DNA of 64,000 nucleotides, from contig OZ252006.1 of NCBI GenBank assembly GCA_965247175.1, forward strand, positions 2,852,001 to 2,916,000, given 5' to 3'. Within the stretch, counting starts at the first letter, position 1. The number at the start of each line of letters is the position of its first letter. This DNA is from JANQMX01 sp965247175. GTDB taxonomy: Bacteria; Pseudomonadota; Alphaproteobacteria; Kiloniellales; DSM-21159. Positions 32,919-41,558 of the stretch are shown here, in pieces. A program made the translations under genes and the position numbers. The notes under the pieces were generated by a model. It saw only the letters and a list, made by a program, of their open reading frames with translations, had not been told where the DNA came from and searched no databases.

Positions 32919-34037
32919 ATGACAGGCGGCCCGCTGCCCCTCTACCGCGAACGGCGCCGGGACGGCGGGCTGAAGGCCGACCCCATGCAGGAGCTGGCCG
33001 CCGAGAAGCTGCAGTCGCTTTACCACGCGCTGCTGCACTATCAGCCGAAGAGCGGCACGGCCGGCTGGCGCCAACGTCTGGGCATCGCCCGGCGGCTCCA
33101 GGCCGAAGCGCCGCAGGGCCTTTACCTCTACGGCTCCGTCGGGCGCGGCAAATCCATGCTGATGGACCTCTTCTTCGAGGTCACGCCAGTCGAGCGCAAG
33201 CGCCGCGTCCACTTCCATGCCTTCATGGCCGAGGTGCACGATCGGCTGCACGCTTGGCGGGAGAAGACCAAGGGCACACAGGCCGACCCCCTGCCCGAGC
33301 TGGCCGGCGACCTGGCCGACGAAGCCTGGCTGCTTTGCTTCGACGAGTTCGTGGTGACGCAGATTGCCGATGCCATGATCCTGGCCCGGCTGTTCGAGGC
33401 ACTTTTCGCCCGCGGCGTGGTGGTCGTCGCCACCTCCAACTTCGAGCCCGACCGGCTCTACGAAGGCGGGCTGCAGCGGGAGCGTTTCCTGCCCTTCATC
33501 GAGGTGCTCAAGCAGCGCCTGGACATTCTCGACCTGGGTCGCGGCACCGACTATCGCCGCGACCGGCTCATGGGCATGCAGGTCTACTACAGCCCCCTGG
33601 ATGCGGCGGCAGAGGCGGCGCTCGACAGGGCCTTCGCCCAGCTGACTGACGGCGCGGAGGTCGCGCCCGAGAGTCTGACGGTCAAGGGCCGCAGCCTGCC
33701 GGTCAGCCAGGCGGCGCGCGGCGTTGCCCGTTTCACCTTCGCCGAGCTCTGCGAGCAGCCGCTCGGCGCCGGCGACTACCTGGCCATCGCCGAGGCCTTT
33801 CACACGGTCGTGCTCTCGGGAATCCCCGAGATGAGCCCCGATAACCGCAACGAAGCCCGCCGCTTCATGACCTTGATCGATGCGCTCTACGAGCATCGCA
33901 CCAAGCTGATCTGCTCGGCCGCGGCGGCGCCGGAGCTGCTCTATCCCGAGGGCAGCGGTGCCTATGAGTTCGAGCGCACGGTGAGCCGCCTCAATGAGAT
34001 GCAGGCCGCCGACTATCGCGGCGAGGAACACTGTTAG
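32919..34037 (+). CDS. zapE: Cell division protein ZapE (AFG1-family ATPase)
   Basis: This 372-residue AAA-type ATPase has Walker A at GSVGRGKSMLMDLFF (about 70-84), Walker B at LLCFDEFVVTQIADAM, and the family segment FTFAELCEQPLGAGDYLAIA. ZapE/YhcM/AFG1 proteins bind ATP, contact FtsZ during constriction in E. coli and act on membrane proteins in mitochondria. The ATG at 32919 follows mch by 21 bases and may be cotranscribed with it. The linkage to carbon metabolism is probably incidental, as zapE lies beside such genes in many alphaproteobacteria. Confidence 0.93.
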   Translation: MTGGPLPLYRERRRDGGLKADPMQELAAEKLQSLYHALLHYQPKSGTAGWRQRLGIARRLQAEAPQGLYLYGSVGRGKSMLMDLFFEVTPVERKRRVHFHAFMAEVHDRLHAWREKTKGTQADPLPELAGDLADEAWLLCFDEFVVTQIADAMILARLFEALFARGVVVVATSNFEPDRLYEGGLQRERFLPFIEVLKQRLDILDLGRGTDYRRDRLMGMQVYYSPLDAAAEAALDRAFAQLTDGAEVAPESLTVKGRSLPVSQAARGVARFTFAELCEQPLGAGDYLAIAEAFHTVVLSGIPEMSPDNRNEARRFMTLIDALYEHRTKLICSAAAAPELLYPEGSGAYEFERTVSRLNEMQAADYRGEEHC

Positions 34038-34124
34038 GGCCTTATCTTTGGGGCTTGGCGCGTATCGGCGAGTGGGGCGCGAATGAGCTAGCGGGCGCGC
34101 TTAAATTCCGCTCAGGATGCGCCC

Positions 34125-35369
34125 ATGCACGACGTGACTCTTCCTAACTCCCAGCCACCCGCCGACCTTGCGGACTCGCAGCCTTTGGATGCCGAGGGCG
34201 AACGTCGGGTGCGCGCCTATCGCCTGGAGCGGGTGCGCCAGTCCCTGGCGCAGTCTGATCTGGCGGCGGCCGTCCTCTTCGACCCGATCAACGTTCGCTA
34301 CGCCACCGGCACGCGGAACATGCAGGTCTGGACCATGCACAATCTCTGCCGCTACGTCTTCGTGGCGGCGGACGGCCCGGTGGTGCTCTTCGAGCTGCCC
34401 AACTGCTTCCACCTCGCCAAAGGCCTGGAGACCGTCGACGAGCTGCGGCCGCCCCGCTCCTGGGATTATCTGGTTGTGGGGCAGCGGGGCGAAGCGATGG
34501 CCCGCGCCTGGGCGGAGGATATCGCCGAGCTGATGCACAGCCATGGCGCCGGCAGTCGGCGCATCGCGATCGATCGCGCCGACTGGCACGCCGGCGCGGC
34601 CCTCACCGCTCTTGGCTACGAGCTCGCCAGCGGACAGGCAGTCATGGAGCGCGCCCGCCTGATCAAGTCCCAAGACGAAATCGACGGCATGACTCATGCC
34701 CTGCGCGTCTGCGAGGCGGCAATGTACGCTATGCGCAACACCGTACGCCCTGGCGTACGCGAAGATGAGGCCTTGGCCGAGCTGCTGCGAGTTAGCACCC
34801 TGCACGGCGGAGAGTACCCGGAAACCCGGCTTCTAGCCTCCGGACCCCGGACAAACCCTTGGTTTCAGGAAACATCCGACCGGGTCATGGAATCCGGCGA
34901 CTTGCTGTCCTTCGATACGGACCTGATCGGCCCGGGCGGCTGGTACGCGGACATTTCGCGCTCCTGGTGTGTGTCAGACGTACGGCCGAGCGATGAACAG
35001 CGCCGGCTGTTCGATCTCGCCCGCGAGCAGCTGGAGCACAACATGGCGCTGCTGCGACCCGGCATGAGCTTTCGCGAGATGACCGAGAAGTCCTGGCCGG
35101 TGCCCGAGGCCTATAAAGCCAACCGCTATGCGGATATCGCGCACGGCGTCGGCCTCGGGGTCGAGTATCCGCTGATCTATTACCCGGAGGATTACGATCA
35201 CTTCGGCTACGACGGGCATTTCGAGGCCGGGATGATGGCCTGCATCGAAAGCTACATCGGCGCGGAGGATGGCCGCGAGGGGGTCAAGCTGGAGCAGCCC
35301 GTCCTGATCACCGAAAGCGGCCCGCAGCTCTTGAGCCGCTATCCCTTTGACGAGGCGCTGGCGCAATGA
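34125..35369 (+). CDS. M24 (creatinase/aminopeptidase-P fold) protein of the DddP type
   Basis: This 414-residue protein has a two-domain M24 fold, N-terminal LFDPINVRYATGTRNMQVW, and C-terminal EYPETRLLASGPRTNPWF. Candidate dimetal ligands are Asp264, Asp266, Asp276, His340, Glu375 and Glu390. Their spacings (2, 10, 64, 35, 15) equal those I recall for the DMSP lyase DddP (Asp295, Asp297, Asp307, His371, Glu406, Glu421). However, the residue matching the proposed DddP base Asp377 is Val346 (HGVGLGVEYPL). Genuine prolidases have a second histidine here, which is also absent. It may therefore cleave a different onium substrate. An MttB-like methyltransferase gene begins 25 bases downstream, behind AGGAGG. 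Confidence 0.85.
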   Translation: MHDVTLPNSQPPADLADSQPLDAEGERRVRAYRLERVRQSLAQSDLAAAVLFDPINVRYATGTRNMQVWTMHNLCRYVFVAADGPVVLFELPNCFHLAKGLETVDELRPPRSWDYLVVGQRGEAMARAWAEDIAELMHSHGAGSRRIAIDRADWHAGAALTALGYELASGQAVMERARLIKSQDEIDGMTHALRVCEAAMYAMRNTVRPGVREDEALAELLRVSTLHGGEYPETRLLASGPRTNPWFQETSDRVMESGDLLSFDTDLIGPGGWYADISRSWCVSDVRPSDEQRRLFDLAREQLEHNMALLRPGMSFREMTEKSWPVPEAYKANRYADIAHGVGLGVEYPLIYYPEDYDHFGYDGHFEAGMMACIESYIGAEDGREGVKLEQPVLITESGPQLLSRYPFDEALAQ

Positions 35370-35394
35370 CGCGCTTTAACGCCAGGAGGTTGTC

Positions 35395-36966
35395 ATGACC
35401 AATGCCGAAAACCTAGCCGCGGAGAGCCCACGCCGCCAACGCGGCGGCCGACGAGGTCGGCGCGGCGACGCGGCGACCGAGCTCAAAGCCGTTGGCCCCT
35501 CGCCGCTGCGGCATATTCGCAATCCCTATCCGCCCTTCGCTATCTTTTCCGAGGACGAGATCGAGGCCATCCACCGCACCTCGCTGCAGATCCTGGAGGA
35601 GATCGGCATCAAGGCGCTCCTGCCCGAGGCCCGCGAAATCTATCGCAAGGCCGGCGCAGAGGTGGATGAAGGCGAGCAGCGGGTGCGGCTGGACGGCGCC
35701 TTGGTCGAGCAGAGCATCGCCAGCATCCCCTCGCGCGTCCGTCTCACCCCGCGCAACCCGGAGCGCTGGGTCGAGGTCGGCGAAGACGCCATTGGGATCG
35801 TCACCACCGGCGGGCCGCCGCATGCTACTGACCTGGAACGGGGCCGGCGAGGCGGGACCCTCAGCGACTTCGAAGACTTCATGCGTTTGGCGCAGAGCTT
35901 CGAGATCATCCATATCATCGGCTCCCCGGTCGAGCCGATGGATGTCGAGGTCCGGGTGCGCCACTTGGCGCTGACCAACGCCGCGCTGTCGCTGACCGAC
36001 AAGGTGCCCTTCGTCTACAGCCGCGGGCCGCAGGCGGTCGCCGACTCTCTCGAGATGATCCGCATCGCGCGCGGTTTGGACGAAGCCGCGCTGATGCAGT
36101 CGCCGAGCTGCTACACGGTGGTCAACGCCAACTCGCCGCTGCAGCTCGACGTGCCCATGTCGCAAGGCATCATCGACTTCGCTCGCATGGGCCAGTTGAT
36201 GATCCTGACACCTTTCACTCTGGCCGGCGCCATGGCCCCGGTCTCCCTGCCCGGCGCCCTGGCACAGCAGAACGCTGAGGCTCTGGCCGGCCTGGTGCTG
36301 TCCCAGCTCGTCCGTCCCGGCGCCCCGGTGGCCTACGGCGGCTTCACCTCCAACGTGGATATGAAGAGCGGCGCGCCGGCCTTCGGGACGCCCGAGTACG
36401 CCAAGGCTGCGCTGATCAGCGGCCAGCTCGCGCGGCGCTACCGCGTCCCCTTCCGCTCTTCCAACGTCAACGCCTCCAACGCGCCGGACGTGCAAGCGGC
36501 CTACGAGTCGCAGATGTCGCTCTGGAGCGCGCTGCTCGGCGGCTGCAACATCCTGATGCACGGCGCAGGCTGGCTGGAAGGCGGTCTCAGCGCCTCCTAC
36601 GAGAAGTTCATCATTGACGTCGAGATGCTGCAGATGATGGCAGCCTTCTTCGTGCCCGAGAAGGTGGACGAGGCCAGCCTGGCGCTCGAAGCCGTGCGCG
36701 AGGTTGGGCCGGGCGGCCACTACTTCGGGGCCCAGCACACCCTGGCCCGCTATGACACGGCCTTCTACGCGCCGCTGCTGTCGGACTGGCGCAACTTCGA
36801 GAGCTGGCGCGACGCCGGCTCGGTCGATGCGACCTGGCGCGCCCACAACATCTACAAGAAGACCTTGGCCGACTACGAAGCGCCACCGATGGACCCGGCC
36901 ATCCGCGAAGAGCTCGATGCCTTCATCGCGCGGCGCACGGAAGAGGGCGGCGCCGACACGGAGTAG
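35395..36966 (+). CDS. Non-pyrrolysine MttB-family (trimethylamine methyltransferase-like) protein
   Basis: This 523-residue barrel enzyme starts at ATG 35395 with AGGAGG 5 bases upstream. The first about 40 residues are basic and variable. Family landmarks include DEIEAIHRTSLQILEEIG, EQSIASIPSRVRLTPRN, GGPPHATDLERG and FGTPEYAKAALISGQLARRY. No in-frame TAG interrupts it, so it has no pyrrolysine and belongs to the glycine-betaine/proline-betaine-type branch, which passes a methyl to a corrinoid protein. No corrinoid protein gene lies in the window. It is paired with the DddP-like gene, which suggests demethylation of a quaternary amine or sulfonium compound. It is convergent with the glycosylase gene, with a 4-base gap. 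Confidence 0.92.
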   Translation: MTNAENLAAESPRRQRGGRRGRRGDAATELKAVGPSPLRHIRNPYPPFAIFSEDEIEAIHRTSLQILEEIGIKALLPEAREIYRKAGAEVDEGEQRVRLDGALVEQSIASIPSRVRLTPRNPERWVEVGEDAIGIVTTGGPPHATDLERGRRGGTLSDFEDFMRLAQSFEIIHIIGSPVEPMDVEVRVRHLALTNAALSLTDKVPFVYSRGPQAVADSLEMIRIARGLDEAALMQSPSCYTVVNANSPLQLDVPMSQGIIDFARMGQLMILTPFTLAGAMAPVSLPGALAQQNAEALAGLVLSQLVRPGAPVAYGGFTSNVDMKSGAPAFGTPEYAKAALISGQLARRYRVPFRSSNVNASNAPDVQAAYESQMSLWSALLGGCNILMHGAGWLEGGLSASYEKFIIDVEMLQMMAAFFVPEKVDEASLALEAVREVGPGGHYFGAQHTLARYDTAFYAPLLSDWRNFESWRDAGSVDATWRAHNIYKKTLADYEAPPMDPAIREELDAFIARRTEEGGADTE

Positions 36967-36970
36967 AAGA

Positions 36971-37609
36971 CTAGCTTGCGTCCTCCGGCAGAGCGGCTTT
37001 CTGGCGATAGTGCCAAAGCATGCGCGCGGCCGCGGCCCGCCAGGGTCGCCACTCGTCGGCCATGGCACGCAGGGCTTTCGCGCTTGGCCGCTCGTTCAAA
37101 CGCTTCAAGCGCTCGGCGCCCATCATCAGCCCAACGTCATCGGCCGGAAAGACGTCCGGCCGGCCCATGGCGAAGAGCAGATAGACCTCCGCCGACCAGC
37201 GACCGATGCCCTTCACATTGGTCAGGCTGGCGATCGCCTCCTCATCCTCCTGCGCGTCCAACAGCAGGGGGTCGAGCGCGCCGCTTTCGAAAAGCTCGGC
37301 AAGAGACAAGCTGTAGCGGATCTTCTGGCGGCTGAAGCCCACCGTCCGCAGCCCCTCTTCGCCCAAGGACAGCACGCCCGCCGGCGCGAGCGGCTGGCAG
37401 GCCGCCTCCAGCCGGTCCCAGATCGCCTGTGCCGAAGCGAGCGAAACCTGCTGCGCGACGATGATCCGCAGGATCGTCGGGAAACCGTGCGGCCGGTTTC
37501 GCAAGGGCGGCGGCCCGACCTCGTCGAGGGCGCGAGCGAAATCGCCGTCAATCTCGCCCAAGGCCGTCAGCGCCTTGGACAGGCTTTCGTCGTCGATGAT
37601 GCGGCTCAT
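36971..37609 (-). CDS. DNA-3-methyladenine glycosylase II-type (AlkA-like HhH-GPD) protein
   Basis: This 212-residue enzyme has an HhH-GPD fold. ILRIIVAQQVSLASAQAIWD opens the domain, and the helix-hairpin-helix plus catalytic aspartate are in LTNVKGIGRWSAEVYLLFAM and VFPADDVGL (catalytic Asp in DDVG). It lacks the 4Fe-4S cluster and the N-terminal AlkA domain, matching the shorter MPG/AfAlkA-like branch. It removes alkylated purines in base-excision repair. It has no obvious link to the neighbouring methyltransferase or arylsulfatase genes. Confidence 0.92.
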   Translation of the reverse strand: MSRIIDDESLSKALTALGEIDGDFARALDEVGPPPLRNRPHGFPTILRIIVAQQVSLASAQAIWDRLEAACQPLAPAGVLSLGEEGLRTVGFSRQKIRYSLSLAELFESGALDPLLLDAQEDEEAIASLTNVKGIGRWSAEVYLLFAMGRPDVFPADDVGLMMGAERLKRLNERPSAKALRAMADEWRPWRAAAARMLWHYRQKAALPEDAS

Positions 37610-37732
37610 GGTTCGACATTAGCGAGGGCGGGCGACGACACCAGTGCGCCGAGCGGAAAGCTGCTGTTCAGCAATCCGCCGGCTTGCTAGTGAGAACGTG
37701 ACACAAGAACAAGAAACGAGCCGGGAGGCGCC

Positions 37733-39337
37733 ATGTCCCGCCCCAACATCATTCTCATCCTCTGCGACGATATGGGGTTTTCCGACCTCGGCTGCACCGG
37801 GGCCGAGATCCGCACGCCAAACATCGACTCCCTGGCCAAGAACGGCGCACTGCTTTCGGCCATGTACAACGGCGCCCGCTGCTGCCCGACCCGCGCGGCG
37901 CTGCTCACCGGGCTCTACCCGCACAACGCCGGCATCGGGCATATGGGGGTCGATGCGGGCACGCCCGCCTATCAGGGCTTCCTGCGCAACGACAGCGCCA
38001 CCATCGCCGAGGTGCTGCGCCAGGCCGGCTACCGCACCTGCATGGCCGGGAAGTGGCACGTGGGCGGCGACTTCATCGCCCGGGAGGTCGATAGCTGGCG
38101 GGTGGGCGACCTGCGCCATCCGACGCCGCGGCAGCGCGGCTTCGACCGCTTCTACGGCACCCTCGACGGGGCGACGCACTTCTTCTCGCCGCACTACGTG
38201 CTGGAAGACGATGCGCGGATAGAGGTCTCGCAGACGGACTTCTACTACACCGATGCCATCACCGATCAGGCGCTCAAGATGATCGACGAGAGCGTGGCAG
38301 CCGATCAGCCCTTCTTTCTCTATCTCGCCCACACGGCACCGCACTGGCCGCTGCACGCCCATGAAGAGGACATCGCGCGCTATGACGGCATCTACGGTCC
38401 GGGCTGGGATGCCGTCCGCACCGCCCGCCACGAGGAGATGCAGGCCAAGGGCGTCTTGCTGCACGGCTGGGACATCAGCCCGCGGGACAAGGACGCGCAG
38501 CCCTGGGAGACGGTGGCGCAGAAAGACTGGGAGGCCTCTCGCATGGCGGTCTATGCCGCCATGATCGACTGCATGGACCGCAACATCGGCCGGGTCCTGG
38601 CCAGCCTGAAGGCCCACGGCATCCATGATGACACCCTGATCCTCTTTCTCTCGGACAACGGCGGCTGCGCCGAGTTCATGGCCGAGGACGGCTGGGCCAA
38701 GTTCATGCCCGACGTCCTCAACGACGGGCGCAAGATCGCCATGGGCAACCGGCCTGGGCTGCAGCCGGGCGGGCCGCTCACCTACATGAGCTACGACCTG
38801 CCCTGGGCCAACGTCTCCAACGCGCCCTTCCGCCTCTTCAAGCATTGGGTCCACGAAGGTGGCATCTCGACGCCGCTCCTGGTGCAGTGGCCGCGGCGCT
38901 TCGGCCCCGCCGGCACGCTCCACGACCCCTGGCATGTGGTCGACATCATGCCCACCCTGCTGGAGGCCGCCGGCGCTGCCTATCCGGCGGAGCTGGGCGG
39001 CCAGGCCATTCAGCCCTTGGACGGCGAGAGCTTCCTCGGCGCCCTGACCGGCCAAGGCACACGGCGGGAGCAGCCGATCTATTGGGAGCATGAAGGCAAC
39101 TGCGCCGTGCGGGTCGGCGACTTCAAGCTGGTCCGCCAGTTCGGCCAGGACTGGGAACTCTATGACATGGAGGCGGACCGCACCGAGCTAAACAACCTGG
39201 CTGGCAAGAACGCGCCGCTGGAGGCCAAGCTCAAGGCTGAGTACGAGGGCTGGGCCGAGCGGGTCGGCGTGCTCGACTGGTCCGAGGTCTTTCCGCGCCT
39301 GCAGGCGGCCTGGGGCCTCGACGACCCTTCGGGATGA
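37733..39337 (+). CDS. Arylsulfatase (sulfatase family)
   Basis: This 534-residue enzyme has RPNIILILCDDMGFSDLGC with calcium-ligand aspartates at its N-terminus and the formylglycine motif Cys50-x-Pro52-x-Arg54 (CCPTRAALLTG). Cys50 should be oxidised by a formylglycine-generating enzyme, not found in the window. Other conserved elements are GKWHVGG and LSDNGG. No signal peptide is evident, so it is cytosolic, as in the AtsA-like branch. It hydrolyses sulfate esters. Choline-O-sulfatase is a possible alternative activity, but no bet genes are nearby. Confidence 0.93.
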   Translation: MSRPNIILILCDDMGFSDLGCTGAEIRTPNIDSLAKNGALLSAMYNGARCCPTRAALLTGLYPHNAGIGHMGVDAGTPAYQGFLRNDSATIAEVLRQAGYRTCMAGKWHVGGDFIAREVDSWRVGDLRHPTPRQRGFDRFYGTLDGATHFFSPHYVLEDDARIEVSQTDFYYTDAITDQALKMIDESVAADQPFFLYLAHTAPHWPLHAHEEDIARYDGIYGPGWDAVRTARHEEMQAKGVLLHGWDISPRDKDAQPWETVAQKDWEASRMAVYAAMIDCMDRNIGRVLASLKAHGIHDDTLILFLSDNGGCAEFMAEDGWAKFMPDVLNDGRKIAMGNRPGLQPGGPLTYMSYDLPWANVSNAPFRLFKHWVHEGGISTPLLVQWPRRFGPAGTLHDPWHVVDIMPTLLEAAGAAYPAELGGQAIQPLDGESFLGALTGQGTRREQPIYWEHEGNCAVRVGDFKLVRQFGQDWELYDMEADRTELNNLAGKNAPLEAKLKAEYEGWAERVGVLDWSEVFPRLQAAWGLDDPSG

Positions 39338-39346
39338 CGTCGTTCG

Positions 39347-40204
39347 ATGGCAGCAGAGACGACACGTTTCGCCCCTTCGCCCAGCGGCGAACTGCACTTG
39401 GGTCACGCCTATTCCGCCTTGTTCAGCGCGGCGGCCGCCGGGTCCGGCGGGCAGTTCCTGCTGCGCATCGAAGACATCGACCGGGGTCGCTGCCGCCCGG
39501 AGTTCGAGGATGCCATCGCCGCCGACTTGGCCTGGCTCGGCCTCGACTGGCCGCAGCCGGTGATGCGCCAGTCCGAACGCCAGGCGGCCTACCAGGCGGC
39601 GCTCGACCGCCTGCAGGATGCCGGCCTGCTCTATCCCTGCTTCTGCACCCGCAAGGACATCCAGCGCGAGATTGCCGCCGCGGCCTCGGCACCCCATGGC
39701 CCGGAGGGGCCGCTCTACCCCGGCATCTGCCGCAAGCTCGACCCGGCGGAACGGGCCGAGCGCCAAGCCGCCGGCGAGGCCTTTCACCTGCGGCTCGACG
39801 TCGAGACGGCGGTGGCGCGTTGCGGCGATCTCACGTGGTGGGAGGAGGGCGAGGGCGCGCAGCCGGCGGACCCCGGGCTGCTCGGCGACGTGGTCCTGGC
39901 GCGCAAGGACATCGGCACCAGCTACCATCTGGCGGTGGTGGTCGACGATGCGGCGCAGGACATCACACTGGTCACCCGCGGCGAGGACCTGAAGCACGCC
40001 ACGCATCTACACCGCCTGCTGCAAGCGCTACTCGATCTGCCGGTGCCGCGTTGGCGCCACCACCCCCTGGTGCGCGACGAAACCGGTGAGCGCCTAGCCA
40101 AGCGCCACGCGGCACTGTCTCTCAGAAGCTTGCGCGAGCAGGGCGAGACGCCGGAGAGCCTGCGCCGACGCTTGGCCGAGAGCGGGCTGCCCCTTCCGGC
40201 CTAG
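39347..40204 (+). CDS. gluQ: Glutamyl-Q tRNA(Asp) synthetase
   Basis: This 285-residue GluQRS lacks the anticodon-binding domain of full GltX. The HIGH-type motif is HLGHAYSALFSAA after RFAPSPSGEL; the KMSKS-like motif is RLAKRHAALSL near 250. Zinc ligands appear as CFCTRKD and YPGICRK. It attaches glutamate to queuosine in tRNA(Asp). It starts 9 bases after the arylsulfatase stop. Its stop overlaps the convergent Nudix gene stop by 4 bases. Confidence 0.94.
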   Translation: MAAETTRFAPSPSGELHLGHAYSALFSAAAAGSGGQFLLRIEDIDRGRCRPEFEDAIAADLAWLGLDWPQPVMRQSERQAAYQAALDRLQDAGLLYPCFCTRKDIQREIAAAASAPHGPEGPLYPGICRKLDPAERAERQAAGEAFHLRLDVETAVARCGDLTWWEEGEGAQPADPGLLGDVVLARKDIGTSYHLAVVVDDAAQDITLVTRGEDLKHATHLHRLLQALLDLPVPRWRHHPLVRDETGERLAKRHAALSLRSLREQGETPESLRRRLAESGLPLPA

Positions 40205-41058
40205 TCGATCGGCACTCGCAGAGCGGCGGCGATCTCGGCATAGTGGTCTTCTTCGCCCGGTCCGAGCTCACCGTGACGCATCAGCAGGTCGATGTTGACC
40301 AAGGCGCTGTCCGGACAGAACTCCTCTGTCTCGCTCAACATGCGGCGTAGCTCATCCACGCTCAGAAGATCGAAGGAAGAGACCTCGCCGTCCCGGTTCA
40401 CCGGCAGCTCGTTGTGGCCCAGGCTGAGGTCGAAGCAATAGAGCACGTCGTCGTGCAGGCCGAACTCGGTCCTGGCCAGGAGGCGCACCATGCCCACTGG
40501 CCGCGCACGGCGGGCGACGAAGGCCTCGAAGCCCGCCTCTTCCCAGGCTTCTTTGACCAGGTTGTCCTCCAGGCTCAGGCCGTGGGGCTGCCCGCCGGCA
40601 ATCAGCTGATCCAGCTTGCCCGGAAAAACCGTCTTCTGCTCTGAGCGGCGGGCGGCCCAGACGGAAAGCCCCTCCACCCCTTGGACGATGCCGTTGACGT
40701 GCACCCCGAACGTGCGGATGCCGAAGCTGTGCGCCGCGCTGCGGTCGATCAGCAGCAAGGGCTCCTCACCCCAGTGCCGCACGACCGGATAGAGCTCGTC
40801 CCGCAGCGGCGGCAGGTCGCCGCGCTCGGCCAGCTCAGCCACCAGCTCCCGCATCGCATCGCTGCGATGGCTGGGCGTGCGCAGGCTCGGCGAGAGCTCG
40901 ATCCCGTCTTCGACCCGCAGGAAAAGGCGCTCGAAACCGCGCAGCTTGGCCGCGAAGGAGGGTTCCATGCGTCCCATCCGGCGCCCCTCGACAAGAAGGG
41001 GCACCAGATCGTCCCGGCCGTCCTGCCGGTTCACCAAGGCGCGGTCGCGCAGGCTCAT
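40201..41058 (-). CDS. DUF4743/Nudix hydrolase
   Basis: This 285-residue protein has an N-terminal DUF4743 region (about 1-110; FAAKLRGFERLFLR) and a Nudix domain (about 115-260). The Nudix box is GGQPHGLSLEDNLVKEAWEE followed by AGF, with the acidic residues intact. This arrangement matches the thiamine-pyrophosphokinase-associated (TPK3-like) Nudix proteins, which hydrolyse damaged thiamine pyrophosphate in plants and yeast. The same role is plausible but untested here. The N-terminus is MSLRDRALVNR. Confidence 0.88.
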   Translation of the reverse strand: MSLRDRALVNRQDGRDDLVPLLVEGRRMGRMEPSFAAKLRGFERLFLRVEDGIELSPSLRTPSHRSDAMRELVAELAERGDLPPLRDELYPVVRHWGEEPLLLIDRSAAHSFGIRTFGVHVNGIVQGVEGLSVWAARRSEQKTVFPGKLDQLIAGGQPHGLSLEDNLVKEAWEEAGFEAFVARRARPVGMVRLLARTEFGLHDDVLYCFDLSLGHNELPVNRDGEVSSFDLLSVDELRRMLSETEEFCPDSALVNIDLLMRHGELGPGEEDHYAEIAAALRVPID

Positions 41059-41074
41059 TGAGTCCTGGTTGCAG

Positions 41075-41395
41075 CTAGTACTTCTTGGAAATCAGCACCG
41101 TATGGACGCCATATATCTGCTCCATGCAGCGCGCAAGATATTCCGCCCGCTGCTGAGCCAGACCGGCAACCTGAAAGTCGATCGACAGCTCTTCGTTGTG
41201 CGGTGCCAGAAGATCGCTGTGCCAGCGCAAGGGCACCAGGCCGTTCTTGGCGAAGAGCCCGATGACGTTCGGCAGCAAACCGGGCTCGGCCGCCGCTTTC
41301 AGGGAATAACAATGGACCGGATGGGTGGAACTGGCCTGCTGCGCTTCACGTCGCGCAGCCGCCACAGCCTGCTGTGGCTCACGGGTCATAAGCAT
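41075..41395 (-). CDS. Small ACT-domain-like protein
   Basis: This 106-residue protein has an ACT-like alternation: HCYSLKAAAEPGLLPNVIGL, FAKNGLVPLRWHSDL, LSIDFQVAGLAQQRAEYLA and QIYGVHTVLISKKY. This gives a beta-alpha-beta-beta-alpha-beta order with a glycine-leucine turn. It resembles the regulatory domains of acetolactate synthase small subunits or other amino-acid enzymes, but no catalytic gene is beside it. An ATG two codons in (41389) is an alternative start. Function unknown; a ligand-binding regulatory role is inferred. Confidence 0.65.
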   Translation of the reverse strand: MLMTREPQQAVAAARREAQQASSTHPVHCYSLKAAAEPGLLPNVIGLFAKNGLVPLRWHSDLLAPHNEELSIDFQVAGLAQQRAEYLARCMEQIYGVHTVLISKKY

Positions 41396-41558
41396 CTGCC
41401 TTGCCTCTCATGAGGATGGAAAACGAAAAGGGAGTATCCCGGCGCTTCAGACGAGCACCGGGCCGCTAATTCGCTTCCACTGAGAGCCAAGGTGTTTCAT
41501 GACCCAAATATAGTATCTCTTCGGGCCGAAAAGGTCAATCTTGCTGGCCCTTTCGGGT

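Noticed and set aside
35395..36966. Pyrrolysine in the MttB-like protein
   Set aside because: There is no in-frame TAG within the gene; only the terminal TAG is present.
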